Assembly (NCBI GenBank): GCA_901457705.2
Contig: LR590083.2
Span: 2,790,597-2,854,596, forward strand
DNA from: Beijerinckiaceae bacterium RH AL1
Lineage (GTDB): Bacteria; Pseudomonadota; Alphaproteobacteria; Rhizobiales; Beijerinckiaceae
Direction: 5' to 3'
Length of the DNA stretch: 64,000 bases
Positions 40,189 to 49,210 of the stretch are shown here, in pieces. Below the pieces are notes generated by a model, which saw nothing but the letters and a program-made list of their open reading frames with translations, ran no database searches and was not told the DNA's origin. The position numbers were made by a program, and so were the translations under genes. Position 1 is the first letter of the stretch. Every line of letters starts with the position of its first letter.

Positions 40189-40217
40189 CTGACAGCAAAC
40201 GAAGCATTATCTGTCAG
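40189..40217. repeat. Inverted repeat upstream of the CD-NTase gene
   Basis: ctgacag and ctgtcag form a perfect 7-bp inverted repeat with a 15-base AT-rich loop, 145 bases upstream of the CD-NTase gene. It could be an operator or mark the edge of the acquired segment. Confidence 0.4.
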
Positions 40218-40245
40218 CGGAATTCCGGAGCCAGTTAAGACTAGC

Positions 40246-40273
40246 GGTGGCGACCTCGTTTTCGGTCGCCACC
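40246..40273. repeat. 10-bp perfect hairpin in the nrdJ/CD-NTase gap
   Basis: ggtggcgacc and ggtcgccacc pair perfectly around an 8-base loop. There is no U-run after it, so a classic terminator is unlikely. The whole gap (40131-40361) has no gene and is less GC-rich than its surroundings. Confidence 0.5.
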
Positions 40274-40361
40274 ATCGCTTAGGGAACGAAACAGGAATCA
40301 ATTCTGGATTGCTGACTCTCCAATCGATCGCAACTCGAGGGCACATCCGCAGGAGACCACC

Positions 40362-41180
40362 ATGAACATGATCCCGACCAACATCACGCTCACCAAGGAG
40401 GCCGAGGACTACCTCAAGGACCTCGTCGCTGAGTTGGAAGTGCCTGAAGGTCGCTATGAGGCCGCGCGTGCTCGATACGCATCCCTTGGCAAGTGGCTGC
40501 ACCGCGACGAGTCCACCGTCGCGAAACATGCCCCGCAGATTTACGCGCAGGGTTCATTCCGTCTGGGAACAGCGATCAAGCCCTCGTCCGAAAGCGAGGA
40601 ATACGACGTCGACTCGATTTGCCTCTGTAAGGCCCTCGGCAAAGAGACGATCACCCAGCACGCCCTGAAAATCCTCGTCGGGCAAGAGATCGACGCGTAC
40701 CGGAAGGCCAACCGCATGGAGAAGCCCCTCGTCAACGGGCGCAGGTGCTGGGTCCTCAGCTACGCCGACTCGGCTCAGTTCCACATGGACATTGTCCCTG
40801 CGGTGCCGAATGGGACCCAGCAGCAGATACTTTTAGAGACCGCCGGGAAGAGCAACGAGTGGGCCTCGTTGTCGGTAGGCATCACCGACAACGAAACGGC
40901 AGGCTATTACGCCATCACCGACGACTGGCAGCGCTCCAACCCCAAGGGTTACTCCCGATGGTTCAAGCAGCGAGCGACGGTGCTGTATGAGCGAATGCAA
41001 AAGGCCGCGGCCGACAGCGTACGCGCCTCAGTCGAGAATATTCCAACCTTCAAGCTGAAGCTGCCGCTGCAGGCCGCGATCATGATCCTGAAGGGCCATC
41101 GAAACCACATGTTTGCGGACCGCTCGGACTGCGCGCCGATCTCGATCATCATCACGATGTGTTTCGGCCTGCAAAACTGA
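40362..41180 (+). pseudogene. CBASS-type CD-NTase, truncated by IS21
   Basis: A cGAS/DncV-like nucleotidyltransferase. These make cyclic oligonucleotides on phage infection and trigger a linked effector (CBASS). The active site is present: G64-S65 in YAQGSFRLGTAIKP, D82 and D84 in EEYDVDSICLC, and a third acid D143 in QFHMDIVPAV. The reading reaches CAPISIIITM (residue 266), a point well before the usual end of the family, and then runs into the IS21 left end, which supplies six codons and a stop. The last helices and any effector are missing. GC is visibly lower (about 58%) than nearby genes, suggesting horizontal gain. No other Cap gene is seen. The truncated product is unlikely to be a functional immune sensor. 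Confidence 0.82.
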
Positions 41181-41220
41181 CCCCCTTATCGGGGTGATCG
41201 GCGTCCAAAACTGACCCCTT
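41160..41220 (+). repeat. IS21 left end with two terminal repeats
   Basis: The outer repeat begins tgtttcggcctgc and reaches aaaactgacccc. An inner repeat (gatcggcgtccaaaactg, then acccc) spans 41196-41218. It also supplies the stop codon that ends the CD-NTase reading frame. Confidence 0.7.
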
Positions 41221-41269
41221 AATCTTGGCCTGTTGCGCTGTCCGTTTTGACGGCGGGCGGGCGGCGGGG

Positions 41270-42765
41270 ATGTTGGTTGTGGAGACGGTCGGCCGGATAC
41301 GGCGGGAGCATCTGGTCAAGGGCAAGTCGATCAAAGAGATCGCCCGCGACCTGAAGATCTCGCGCAACACGGTGCGCAAGGTGCTGCGCTCGGGCGAGAC
41401 CTCGTTTGCTTACGAGCGCGAGGTGCAGCCGCGGCCCAAGCTCGGGCGCTGGAAGACCGATCTCGAGGCGATGCTCGCCCGCAACGCGACGAAGGCGGCG
41501 CGGGAGCGCCTCACGCTGATCCGGGTCTTCGAGGAGCTGCGGGCGCTCGGCTACGAGGGCGGCTACGATGCGGTGCGCCGCTATGCCAGGGTCTGGGCAA
41601 AGGGGCACGCGGCGGCGAGCGCGGAAGCCTATGTGCCGCTGGCCTTCGCGCCGGGAGAGGCGTTCCAGTTCGACTGGAGCCACGACATCGTGCTGATCGG
41701 TGGCGCGACGACGACCGTGAAGGTGGCGCACGTCCGGCTCTGTCACAGCCGCATGATGTTCGTCCGAGCCTATCCGCGCGAGAGCCAGGAGATGGTCTTC
41801 GACGCGCACGACCGGGCCTTCGCCTTCTTCAAGGGAGCCTGCAGGCGCGGCATCTACGACAACATGAAGACGGCGGTCGAGACGATCCTCGTCGGCAAGG
41901 ACCGCGGCTACAATCGGCGCTTCCTGCAGATGTGTGCGCACCATCTCGTCGAACCCGTCGCCTGCACGCCGGCGTCGGGCTGGGAGAAGGGCAAGTCGAG
42001 AACCAGGTCGGGCTTGTCCGCGAGCGCTTCTTCACGCCTCGGCTGCGCGTGAAGAGCTACGACGAGCTGAACGGCATGCTGCTCGACCGGTGCGTTGCCT
42101 ATGCCAAGGCGCACCCCCATCCCGAGCAGACCGACCGAACGGTGTGGGAGATGTTCGAGGCCGAGCGCCCGCACCTCGTGCGCCACGCCGGCCGGTTCGA
42201 CGGCTTCCATGCGCTACCGGCATCGGTCTCGAAGACCTGCCTCGTGCGCTTCGACAACAACAAGTACTCGGTCAGCGCCAGCGCCGTCGGACGACCCGTC
42301 GAGATCCAGGCGTATGCCGACCGCGTGGTGATCCGCCAGGACGGCCGCATCGTCGCCGAGCATAGCCGCGTCTTCGGCCGCGGCGCGACCATCTGCGATC
42401 CCTGGCACTACGTGCCGGTCCTCGCCCGCAAGCCCGGTGCGCTGCGCAACGGCGCCCCGTTCAAGGACTGGGTGCTGCCGCAGGCGATCGATCGCATTCG
42501 CCGCAAGCTCGCCGGCTCCGACGACGGCGACCGGCAGATGGCGAAGATCCTCGCCATGGTGCTCAGCGACGGCCTGCAGGCGGTCGAGAGCGCCTGCGCG
42601 GAGGCGCTGATCGAGGGCGTCTCGTCTGCCGACGTCATCATCAACATCGTCTCGCGGCAGCGCGACCCCGCGCCGCCGATCACCATCATGACGCCGGACG
42701 CGCTGACCCTCCGCCATGCGCCGATCGCCGATTGTGCCCGCTACGACAGCCTCAGAAGGATCTGA
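41270..42765 (+). pseudogene. istA: IS21 transposase IstA, one-base frameshift
   Basis: DDE transposase. The N-terminal helix-turn-helix (GKSIKEIARDLKISRNTVRK) is followed by the catalytic core with FQFDWSHD (first Asp), GIYDNMKTAV (second Asp) and, after the frame change, KGQVENQVGLV with the catalytic Glu. The C-terminal part (CLVRFDNNKYSVSASAVGRP) is normal. One G missing at 41989-41991 (GGG for GGGG) shifts the frame just before the Glu. Restored, the protein has 498 residues, the family size. If the frameshift is real, the element is immobile unless helped in trans. Confidence 0.85.
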
Positions 42766-42768
42766 CCC

Positions 42769-43509
42769 ATGGAACGTCTACTGGAACGCACCGACATCCT
42801 CGACATGATGGGCTCGCTCAAGCTCTTCGGCATGCGCTCGGCCTTCGACGAGATCGTCACCACCGCCGTCAAGCGCCAGCACGAGCCCCAGCGCCTCGTC
42901 GGCGACCTGCTCAAGGCCGAGATCGACGAGAAGCTGGCCCGATCCATCAAGTACCAGATGACGATTGCCCGGCTGCCGCTCGCCAAGGACGTCGCCGACT
43001 TCGCCTTCGTCGGCACGCCGATCAACGAGGTCCTCGTGCGCGATCTTGCCGGCGGCCACTTCATCGCCGAGCAGCGCAACTGCGTGCTCGTCGGCGGCAC
43101 CGGTACCGGCAAGACCCACCTCGCGATAGCGATCGCCCGCAGCTGCATCCGTGCCGGCAAACGCGGCCGCTTCTTCAACACGCTCGATCTCGTCAACAGG
43201 CTCGAGGCCGAGACCCGCGCAGGTCGTCAAGGACGCCTTGCGGACTATCTCACCCGCATGGACTTCGTCATCCTCGACGAACTCGGCTACCTTCCCTTTG
43301 CGCAGAGCGGCGGCCAGCTGCTGTTCCACCTGATCAGCCGCCTCTACGAGCGCACCTCGGTCATGGTCACCACCAACCTCGCCTTCGGCGAATGGCCCAG
43401 CGTCTTCGGCGACGCCAAAATGACCACAGCGCTGCTCGATCGCCTCACCCACCACTGCGACATCGTCGAGACCGGCAACGAGAGCTGGCGCTTCAAGAAC
43501 CGAGGCTGA
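42769..43509 (+). CDS. istB: IS21 transposition helper ATPase IstB
   Basis: 246 residues, intact. AAA+ ATPase related to DnaC that assists IstA in target selection. Walker A is [14 protein letters not shown], Walker B is [14 protein letters not shown], and the sensor region is [14 protein letters not shown]. It starts 3 bases after the istA stop. Intact frame and domains suggest a fairly recent insertion. Confidence 0.93.
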   Translation: MERLLERTDILDMMGSLKLFGMRSAFDEIVTTAVKRQHEPQRLVGDLLKAEIDEKLARSIKYQMTIARLPLAKDVADFAFVGTPINEVLVRDLAGGHFIAEQRNCVLVGGTGTGKTHLAIAIARSCIRAGKRGRFFNTLDLVNRLEAETRAGRQGRLADYLTRMDFVILDELGYLPFAQSGGQLLFHLISRLYERTSVMVTTNLAFGEWPSVFGDAKMTTALLDRLTHHCDIVETGNESWRFKNRG

Positions 43510-43604
43510 AGGGGGCTTGGGACCGCGCTCGCCCCGGCTCCGCAACCCCGACCAGCTTACGCCGGGGCGAGCGCTACTGAAGCGCCCGTGCAAGCGGCAA
43601 CAGA

Positions 43605-43655
43605 GGGGTCAAAGTTGGACGCCGATCAGGGGTCAACATTGCGAGCCGATTGACA
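43605..43655 (-). repeat. IS21 right end with two terminal repeats
   Basis: In reverse complement it begins tgtcaatcggctcgcaatgt and continues tgacccc, matching the left end. The inner repeat at 43605-43627 matches the left inner repeat in about 20 of 23 positions. A TTG inside it opens the frame of the truncated symporter. Confidence 0.7.
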
Positions 43656-44045
43656 GCCGGCGTCTGGACGCAGCTCTCGCTCCGGAGCCTCGCCCTTGTC
43701 GCCGCGCTCGACGCCGCGACGCTCGCGCTGGTGCTTGCGGCGACTGCGCTGACGTCGCGCTGGCTCAAGCTCACGAACGAGGACGAGATCGCGATCGTCT
43801 TCTGCGGCTCGAAGAAGAGCATGGCCGGCGGCATTCCGATGGCGACGATCCTGTTTCCCGGCCACGCCGTCGGGCTGATCGTGCTGCCGCTGATGATCTT
43901 CCACCAAGTGCAGCTATTCGTGTGCGCGGTGCTGGCCCGCCGCTACGCGGCGCGGGCGGTCACAGGCGTTGTCGCGGCGCCGACATCCGGCCGGACGAAC
44001 TGTGTTGCGCCGGACTACGGAAAGGCCGGCGCCGTCGCCTCTTGA
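43656..44045 (+). pseudogene. C-terminal remnant of a bile acid:sodium symporter-like protein (SLC10A7/YfeH type)
   Basis: Only about the last 130 residues remain of a protein that usually has about 330. Two or three helices and the conserved motif DEIAIVFCGSKKSMAGGIPM, with LIVLPLMIFHQVQLFVCAV, identify the family. The 5' two thirds are absent and the IS21 right end abuts the remaining part. The open frame starts at a TTG inside the IS end, so any product would lack most transmembrane helices. Confidence 0.8.
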
Positions 44046-44068
44046 GGCGAGACGCCGCCCCGCGCCTG

Positions 44069-44560
44069 TTATCCGTGCGGCTTGCTCGGGTCGTCCGCCG
44101 GGTTGATGTAGTCGACGCCGAACGGCCCCGTGCCGGTCACCTGCAGCACTGCCGGCTCCGTCGTGGTCCATAGGTAGTGCGCGTGCATCGCCGGCAGGTA
44201 GACGAAGCCGCCGGTGTGCACCTCGGTGCCCTGGCTCTTGTCCACCTTGTCGCCGTGCGCGTGATAGAAGTCGCCGGAGATCACGGTGAGGTTCTCGGCC
44301 GTCTTGTGGGTGTGCGGGGCGATCACCGTGTTCGGCGGCATCAGCACGCGCAGCACGAACGGGCCGGGTTTCGACGGGTCGCCCGCGAGCACGACGAGGC
44401 TCATGGTGTGCGGCAAGGTCGGCGGAGCCGGCTGCCAGTCGAGCTTCGAGTTGTCCGGGACGGTCAGCACGCCCATCGCGTCGTCGGCGGTCGCCGCGCC
44501 CGGTCCGATCAGCAGCAGCGCGCCGGCCAGCGCCAAACCCGTCGTTGCAGTTCTCGACAT
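44069..44560 (-). CDS. Exported cupin-domain protein
   Basis: 163 residues. A signal peptide (about 1-25, cleavage near ATA-DDA) precedes one cupin barrel. The metal motif 1 region is NTVIAPHTHKTAENLTVISG (two His and Glu) and motif 2 ends in PAMHAHYLWTTTEP. This small periplasmic cupin type is often of unknown substrate. The ATG at 44560 has a GAGGGGG ribosome-binding site. It is convergent with the symporter remnant, 23 bases apart. Confidence 0.85.
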   Translation of the reverse strand: MSRTATTGLALAGALLLIGPGAATADDAMGVLTVPDNSKLDWQPAPPTLPHTMSLVVLAGDPSKPGPFVLRVLMPPNTVIAPHTHKTAENLTVISGDFYHAHGDKVDKSQGTEVHTGGFVYLPAMHAHYLWTTTEPAVLQVTGTGPFGVDYINPADDPSKPHG

Positions 44561-44654
44561 GACGATCCCCCTCGGTTGCGGCGCATTGAATTGCGCACAC
44601 ACCAGCTAGGCCGCGGCACCCGCGGGTCCAGGCGACGAAGGAAAGATGTCGCCG

Positions 44655-46364
44655 CTACTGCTTCTGCCAGTAGGCCGCGGCCTCGGCGAAGTCGCGCTGG
44701 CCGGCGGCGCCTTTCTCGAAGGTGAGCTTGGCGATCTTGCCGCTGGTCAGCAGGATCGGAATGTCGACCCATGGCATGTCGGTGAGCAGGCGGAGGTTCG
44801 CCGTCTCGGCGTTGCCGGGGCTCAGGCCGACGAGGAAGGAGTTCTGCACGACGGGCACGGTCACGCCGGCGAGCGGCTCGCCGTCTGTGTTTCCCTCGCG
44901 CCGCATCTGCGGGACGTTGATCTGCTTCACGTCGCCCGAGTAGCTGCCCGGGCCGACCGTGAAGCGCACCTTGATCGTGTGCGAGGCCGGCAGCGAGGAA
45001 TCCGAGTTCTTCTCGAAGATGACGGCCACCTTCGTCTTGTCGTCCGGCAGGTCGATGTCGGCCTCTACCGACAGGCCGACCGCGTCCCCGGGGCCGTTGT
45101 TTACGTTGTTGAGCTTCCACACCACCGTGCCGGCGAAGGTCTGCACCTTGCTCGGCAGATCGGGCGCCTCGACGAGCAGCGCCGAGCGATAGGCGACAGG
45201 CACCTCGGGATTGCTGGCCGGGGGCGGAGCGGCCTTCGAAGCTTCGGAGGATGGCTGCGTCGCCTGGTCCGGCTGCGCGGCCTGCTCCTGCGGCGTGGGC
45301 TGGGCCGGCTGATCCTGCGGCGCCGGCTGCGTGGCGGGCGGCTCGGTCGTCGGCTGTTCGGTCGTGGGCTGCGCGGTCGTCTGCGCGCTGTCGTCGGGCT
45401 TCGCGCCGCCGACGCGGTCGGAAATCTTGCCGTTGTCCTGCGCGGGCTGCGTCTGCGCCGGCGTGTTGCGGGCGACCGTCTCGGGCTTGACGCGGATCTT
45501 CCACGCCAGGATGGCGATCATCGCGACGACGACGGCGATGCCGGCGGGGATGATCCAGATCCGCCGCTTCGGGCCCTTGGCGACTGCGGGCTGCGGCGCG
45601 AACGGCCGCTGCGGCTCGAGACGCGGCCGCGGCGGAACTGGATCGGCGCTGCCGGGCCCGGACGGCGGGGTCGGCGGCGGCGCGGCCGTCACCTCGGGCT
45701 TCGCCGTGGGCAACTTCAGCCCGATGGCCGGGGCTTTCGGCTCCGATGCGGGCTTCGTGTCGGCGTCGACCGCGTCAGTCGCCGGCGGCTTCGGCACGGA
45801 CGAAAGCTCGCCGGTCTCGACGAGCGGGGCCGGCGCCTTGCTCGACGGCTGCGCATTTTCGGCCGCGGGCGCCTTCTCGTCGGACGTTGCCGGCTTCGGC
45901 ATCCGCGGGCGCAGCGGCGGCACCGGCTTGCGCGGCACCGCCGGGCCGAGGGCGCCGGTCGGTGCGGGCGCCGGCTTCGGCCGTAAGAGCTTGGCCTTCG
46001 CCGGATCGGCAGGCTTCGGCGCCGCGTCCGAAGGCGCCGGCGGCGGCGCGGCAGGTGCGGGCGCCGGCGGCGGCGCGGCAGGTGCGGGCGCCGGCGGCGG
46101 CGCGGCAGGTGCGGGCGCCGGCGGCGGCGCGGCAGGTGCGGGCGCCGGCGGCGCCGCGGCGATCTCCGTCTCGATCCGCTCGATTGCGCGGTCGAGCTCG
46201 AGCGACTCCCGCTCGATATCTTCGTCCGGCACCGGCGGATGATAGGTCCTGAGCTGGCCGATCAGCGCCTTGCGCGCGCGCTCGTAGACGATCCGCCGCG
46301 TGTCCGGCGTCGAATTCGGGAGGCTTCCGACGGCCTTGGCTAGCAGCGGATAATACTCGGCCAT
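44655..46364 (-). CDS. Pro/Ala-rich single-pass membrane protein, unknown
   Basis: 569 residues. Residues 1-70 are a helical cytosolic head (EYYPLLAKAVGSLPNSTPDT). Next comes a long Pro/Ala linker with four identical 9-residue repeats, then one membrane helix (about 276-296, IWIIPAGIAVVVAMIAILAW) and a second Gln/Pro/Thr-rich linker. A C-terminal periplasmic domain of about 170 residues follows (TFAGTVVWKLNNVNNGPG, KVAVIFEKNSDSSLPAS, FLVGLSPGNAETANLRLL). Similar proteins occur in Rhizobiales without a known role; the shape suits an envelope-spanning adaptor. Monocistronic. Confidence 0.8.
   Translation of the reverse strand: MAEYYPLLAKAVGSLPNSTPDTRRIVYERARKALIGQLRTYHPPVPDEDIERESLELDRAIERIETEIAAAPPAPAPAAPPPAPAPAAPPPAPAPAAPPPAPAPAAPPPAPSDAAPKPADPAKAKLLRPKPAPAPTGALGPAVPRKPVPPLRPRMPKPATSDEKAPAAENAQPSSKAPAPLVETGELSSVPKPPATDAVDADTKPASEPKAPAIGLKLPTAKPEVTAAPPPTPPSGPGSADPVPPRPRLEPQRPFAPQPAVAKGPKRRIWIIPAGIAVVVAMIAILAWKIRVKPETVARNTPAQTQPAQDNGKISDRVGGAKPDDSAQTTAQPTTEQPTTEPPATQPAPQDQPAQPTPQEQAAQPDQATQPSSEASKAAPPPASNPEVPVAYRSALLVEAPDLPSKVQTFAGTVVWKLNNVNNGPGDAVGLSVEADIDLPDDKTKVAVIFEKNSDSSLPASHTIKVRFTVGPGSYSGDVKQINVPQMRREGNTDGEPLAGVTVPVVQNSFLVGLSPGNAETANLRLLTDMPWVDIPILLTSGKIAKLTFEKGAAGQRDFAEAAAYWQKQ
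46033..46151. repeat. 27-bp tandem repeat, four copies
   Basis: Four identical in-frame 27-base units plus a partial fifth encode PAPAAPPPA repeats in the Pro/Ala-rich protein. Perfect identity between copies indicates recent expansion or correction by slippage. Confidence 0.9.
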
Positions 46365-46469
46365 GTGGGTCTCACTGCACTCACGCGGCCTATTTCGTCA
46401 ATCCGCCGCCGCGTCGGGTCACACGGCACACCGCTGGTTTGCGTTCGCCCTTGTTGCAAAGACACAAAA

Positions 46470-47765
<1,296 letters not shown>

Positions 47766-47801
47766 GTCCTCGACCTTAAGTCCTCGATCCCCAAACGGAA
47801 A

Positions 47802-47826
47802 AACCCCGGCGCAGAGCACCGGGGTT
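47802..47826 (-). terminator. Terminator-like hairpin in the purA leader
   Basis: On the minus strand an 8-bp stem (aaccccgg / ccggggtt) with a 9-base loop is followed by TTTTTCC, 36 bases before the purA ATG. The gene on the other side is divergent, so no upstream minus-strand gene needs it. It may be an attenuator or end a small RNA. Confidence 0.55.
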
Positions 47827-47942
47827 CTTTGCAGTCGAGGCCTAGATGATCGCGCCGCGCGAGTAAAGCGCGGGCTCATCGGCTCCTTGAGTTCTCGCGC
47901 CAGGTCACGCACAAATCGCCGCGACGTTCGCGGATGCGACCC

Positions 47943-48539
47943 ATGACGATCCTGATCCTCGGTCTCGTGCTCTTCATCGGCACGCATGCCTTCACCATGG
48001 CCCGCGGCCGCCGCGCGGCGCTCATCGCCCGCCTCGGCGAGGGACCCTACAAGGGCGGCTACAGCATCCTGACGGCGATCGGCTTCGTGCTGCTCGTCTA
48101 CGGCTATCACGTCTATCGCGCGGACGGGATGATCCCGGTCTGGAGCCCGCCCACCTGGACGCGCCACCTCGCGGTCCTTTTGAACCTTTTCGCGTTCATC
48201 AGCCTGGCGGCGATGGGCCCGCGCCCTAGCCACTTGCAGGCCGCGCTGAAGCACCCGATGCTCGTCGCCATCAAGATCTGGGCGACGGCGCACCTCATCG
48301 CCAACGGCGACCTCGGCTCCATCCTCCTCTTCGGCAGCTTCCTCGCCTGGGCGGTCGTCGATCGCATCAGCCTCAAGCGCCGGACCGACGAGCCCGTGCG
48401 CAAGCTGCCGAAGCCAGCGCCGCCCGGATGGACACGCGACATCGTCGCCGTGGTGGTCGGGACGGCCGTGTGGTTCGTCTTCGGCCGCTTCCTGCATCCG
48501 CTGCTGATCGGCGTGGCGGTCTGGCCCGGGCAGGCGTGA
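47943..48539 (+). CDS. NnrU family membrane protein
   Basis: 198 residues with about five helices. The NnrU family was named for a gene needed for nitrite/NO reductase expression in rhizobia. Conserved starts [19 protein letters not shown] and [20 protein letters not shown] are present, with a C-terminal helix pair. The role here is uncertain because no denitrification gene is nearby. The ATG at 47943 is chosen; an in-frame ATG three codons earlier exists. Confidence 0.82.
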   Translation: MTILILGLVLFIGTHAFTMARGRRAALIARLGEGPYKGGYSILTAIGFVLLVYGYHVYRADGMIPVWSPPTWTRHLAVLLNLFAFISLAAMGPRPSHLQAALKHPMLVAIKIWATAHLIANGDLGSILLFGSFLAWAVVDRISLKRRTDEPVRKLPKPAPPGWTRDIVAVVVGTAVWFVFGRFLHPLLIGVAVWPGQA

Positions 48540-48665
48540 CGCCAGCGCGGGCTATGGCCTGAGTAGAGCGCGCTGCGACGAAAGTCGTGCGCCCGCGGCT
48601 GGCGCAATGTCATTGACAGACCTCGGGTTATCCCGTGTGCTGACGGCTCGTCGGAGTGCTGCGTC

Positions 48666-49130
48666 ATGGCCATGTCGTCGCCGTCGAAGCTGAGATTGCC
48701 GCACGCCTCGGCGGGGCCCTTCTGGAGCCCGCCTGCTCCGCTCGAGCCGCGCAACGAGTGGCGCGAGATCGAGGATATCCTCTCCGCACCCTACGATGAC
48801 GGGCGGCCGCAGCCGAGACGCGGCCTCCCCAGCTTCGTGTTCGTCGCCGCGGCGCTGGTGCTCGGCAGCGGCATGCTCGCCTCGACGCTGATAGGATCGC
48901 GCAACGAGTGCGGCGCCGACTGCCACGTCGTCACCGCCGCCGGCCCGACGGGCGAGGCGCCGCATCCCGTCGCGACGGCCGGTCTCGCGCCGCGGCCCGA
49001 CACGCCGGTTGCCGAGGGCCGCTCCGTGGCAGAGCCCGCTCCGGCGGCCGGCCCGGCGGAGGCGGCGCCGGCCGTGCCGCCGGTGAAGCATCACCACCAT
49101 CGCCGGCACCACAGCGCCGTCGAGTTCTGA
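48666..49130 (+). CDS. Single-pass membrane protein with His-rich tail, unknown
   Basis: 154 residues. A cytosolic acidic part (LEPRNEWREIEDILSAPYDD) precedes one helix (SFVFVAAALVLGSGMLASTL, about 56-75), a CGADC pair and an Ala/Pro-rich outer part ending in a His/Arg cluster (KHHHHRRHH). The His cluster may bind metal; this is inferred. No family recognised. A strong bidirectional terminator follows. Confidence 0.65.
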   Translation: MAMSSPSKLRLPHASAGPFWSPPAPLEPRNEWREIEDILSAPYDDGRPQPRRGLPSFVFVAAALVLGSGMLASTLIGSRNECGADCHVVTAAGPTGEAPHPVATAGLAPRPDTPVAEGRSVAEPAPAAGPAEAAPAVPPVKHHHHRRHHSAVEF

Positions 49131-49158
49131 GCCGGCGCATCAAGTTCTGGAGACGCAA

Positions 49159-49189
49159 AAAAGCCCCGGTGCATCGCACCGGGGCTTTT
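49159..49189. terminator. Bidirectional terminator between the His-tail gene and aceA
   Basis: A 14-bp perfect stem (aaaagccccggtgc / gcaccggggctttt) with a 3-base loop, flanked by A- and T-runs, lies between two convergent genes and is functional-looking on both strands. Confidence 0.9.
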
Positions 49190-49210
49190 GTTTCTAGGGC
49201 TCCGGGCCGC

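Larger units (their letters stand above)
41160..43655 (+). mobile_element. IS21-family insertion sequence
   Basis: About 2.5 kb with istA and istB in the same direction, bounded by related ends that start TGT. Near each end lie two copies of a tgacccc-ending repeat, as is usual for IS21 elements. No matching direct target repeat is seen: the flanks read ...atcacgatg on the left and gccggcgtc... on the right. Both neighbouring genes are truncated at the element, so it probably made or accompanied a deletion. The exact outer bases are inferred from end symmetry. Confidence 0.85.

Noticed and set aside
40189-40273. Integron attC sites
   Set aside because: No conserved core sites (GTTRRRY and its partner) flank the hairpins, and no integrase gene is present.
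46033-46151. CRISPR-like array
   Set aside because: The repeats are tandem without spacers, and code for a Pro/Ala repeat.
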